The notes under the pieces: generated by a model
Seen by the model: only the letters and a program-made list of their open reading frames with translations
The model's database searches: none
What the model was told of the DNA's origin: nothing
From: Branchiostoma floridae
Taxonomy: Eukaryota > Chordata > Leptocardii > Amphioxiformes > Branchiostomatidae
DNA length: 64,000 bases
Assembly: GCF_000003815.2 (NCBI RefSeq)
Contig: NC_049979.1
Span: forward strand, 11,695,381-11,759,380
Direction of reading: 5' to 3'
Part shown: positions 62,843 to 64,000 of the stretch, piece by piece
Layout of the letters: each line of letters begins with the position of its first letter
How positions within the stretch are numbered: position 1 is the first letter of the stretch
Program-made: the position numbers and the translations under genes

Positions 62843-64000
62843 CTATGTTGTTTCCTTGTGGGCTGCTCTGTGGCGCACTTCCATGTCCTGGTCCTGGACA
62901 TCACCAGGGTCAATGTCATCAACATGAGGTGCCTAAAGAAGGTATCAACAAATACAAAAAAAAATACAACTCTTCAGTAAAGACACTTACTTTGCAGCAA
63001 GACCTGAATTGCACTGACAGCTACAAAATTACAAAATAAAAACTGATGGGACAAAACTACATTTATATACAATTTACCTTCGGAAGGGAACACATATTAT
63101 TTCCCACCTGATTAAAAGTTTGTATAATGGCACCGGGTTACAAGATAGCAAGTGTTTAAATTACTGTATGTATAACACTACTAACAATCTTCAGCTCAAC
63201 CAAAGAAAAGTTCAAAACCTTAGACTTTTTAGAGGAAAATTACCTTTTCATCTGCCTCATCTTCATCCTCTGTGTCCCCTAAGATGTCTTTCATCTCTGC
63301 ATCCTCCTCATCTTCAAATGGGAGTGGATCTAAAGGATGATTGCCAGATGAAGACAACTCATAAACTGTATGGCTTAAATGTTATAGGTTGTACAAAGGT
63401 ACATGTATATGTTACTGTAACAGTGATTAATCTTCTGGGGGCAAAAATTGCGACTTAATCACTACATGGATCATGCAATCTGATTGGTTACAGAAGGCAA
63501 TGATCACTGATTGGTGCTGATTAGCCTACCTATTCTGGCAAGAGTAGGGGTAGTTTGTGTGGTGGTAGACATGCCCTGGATACTGGCCTGGACTGTCACA
63601 TGATGCCCTAAAGCTGGAACGGTCATTGTTTGGTTACACGATGGAATTAAAGATACAGAAATGTAAATTATGCTTAATTTGTAGATTGTACGCCATCTAT
63701 TTGGTTGCTGCATGGCCATTGCTAATGCCATGCAGCAACCAAAATTGGATTTGATTTTATAATTGGAATATGATGCAAGATACAAAAAGTATGATTTAAA
63801 CAAAGCACACAATGTGTAAAATATTGTTGTCTATTTATGAAATTCTATGAGCGATGTGCCAAATATTTGGCCACTCAGCCGTCGTCGCCAGTTGAAAAAT
63901 AGATGTAAAAAGCTTAAAATCCATGGCTTACCCAGTCTTTCCCTGTTTAAAGCCTTGCGAGCATTCCTCCTGCGCTCCTCCATGCTGATTGGTGTTTGCT
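62843..64000 (-). CDS. Unidentified gene, 3' end, acidic C-terminus (partial)
   Basis: Four minus-strand exons with matching phases: 64000-63932 (continues outside the window; MEERRRNARKALNRERLG), 63607-63530 (HHVTVQASIQGMSTTTQTTP), 63329-63244 (DPLPFEDEEDAEMKD then an acidic run), 62932-62843 (APHVDDIDPGDVQDQD … AHKETT, stop TAG). Donors are GTAAGC, GTAGGC and GTAATT; acceptors end TTTAG/TTAG. A basic helix-like segment is followed by a Thr-rich linker and a Glu/Asp-rich tail, which suggests a nuclear protein (inference). I do not recognise the family. Converges with PIGF. Confidence 0.65.
63698..63744. repeat. 16-bp-stem hairpin in an intron of the minus gene
   Basis: ttggttgctgcatggc, loop of about 10 bases, gccatgcagcaaccaa: a perfect inverted repeat in the intron 63608-63931. 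Likely a small MITE core. No pre-miRNA claim, since the loop and arms are short. Confidence 0.6.

Overview
This is an intron-rich animal (deuterostome-type) genomic window. It has short exons with clean GT-AG borders, genes recognisable by alignment to vertebrate proteins, and introns loaded with short inverted-repeat transposons, LINE fragments and a 5S-rRNA-derived SINE. The combination fits an invertebrate chordate such as amphioxus (Branchiostoma). That assignment is an inference from style and content, not proven. One 100-N assembly gap lies at 59880-59979. All exon models were read by eye; every listed junction was checked for splice dinucleotides and reading phase.

Layout: eight protein genes lie on strictly alternating strands. 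(1) CEP170-family centrosomal protein (+, 3' part, 178-16261). (2) SIVA1-like apoptosis regulator (-, 19382-22026). (3) A secreted/transmembrane protein with seven thrombospondin type-1 repeats, two Ig domains, one TM helix and an acidic tail (+, 22478-33728). (4) FBXW2, an SCF ubiquitin-ligase substrate receptor (-, 34710-36474). (5) CDAN1/codanin-1, 32 exons (+, 37502-54331). (6) TRAPPC4 (-, 55813-56978). (7) PIGF of GPI-anchor synthesis (+, 57964-61663). (8) The 3' end of an unidentified gene with an acidic C-terminus (-, 62843-64000). Alternation gives three head-to-head pairs with short shared promoters (SIVA1/TSP-Ig, FBXW2/CDAN1, TRAPPC4/PIGF) and four tail-to-tail pairs.

Mobile DNA: a CR1/L2-like LINE on the minus strand interrupts a CEP170 intron and is itself split by a 5'-truncated LINE of opposite orientation. 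The TSP-Ig gene carries a 5S-derived SINE in intron 1, a degenerate LINE fragment, a 679-bp foldback element with a near-perfect 95-bp hairpin, and a 1.46-kb inverted-repeat element with a 7-bp target duplication. CDAN1 introns hold a foldback element, a Harbinger-like MITE (TTA duplication) and members of small MITE families. A hAT-like MITE lies downstream of SIVA1. A tandemly duplicated repeat with a tRNA-like box A/B segment surrounds the N gap in a PIGF intron.

The genes do not form one pathway; they are housekeeping or cell-biology genes. The points most worth a second look are the TSP-Ig receptor architecture with a freshly duplicated TSP1 exon, a His/Gly/Asn-rich 7-residue repeat inserted in SIVA1, and two introns that conservation says must use GC donors (FBXW2, CDAN1).
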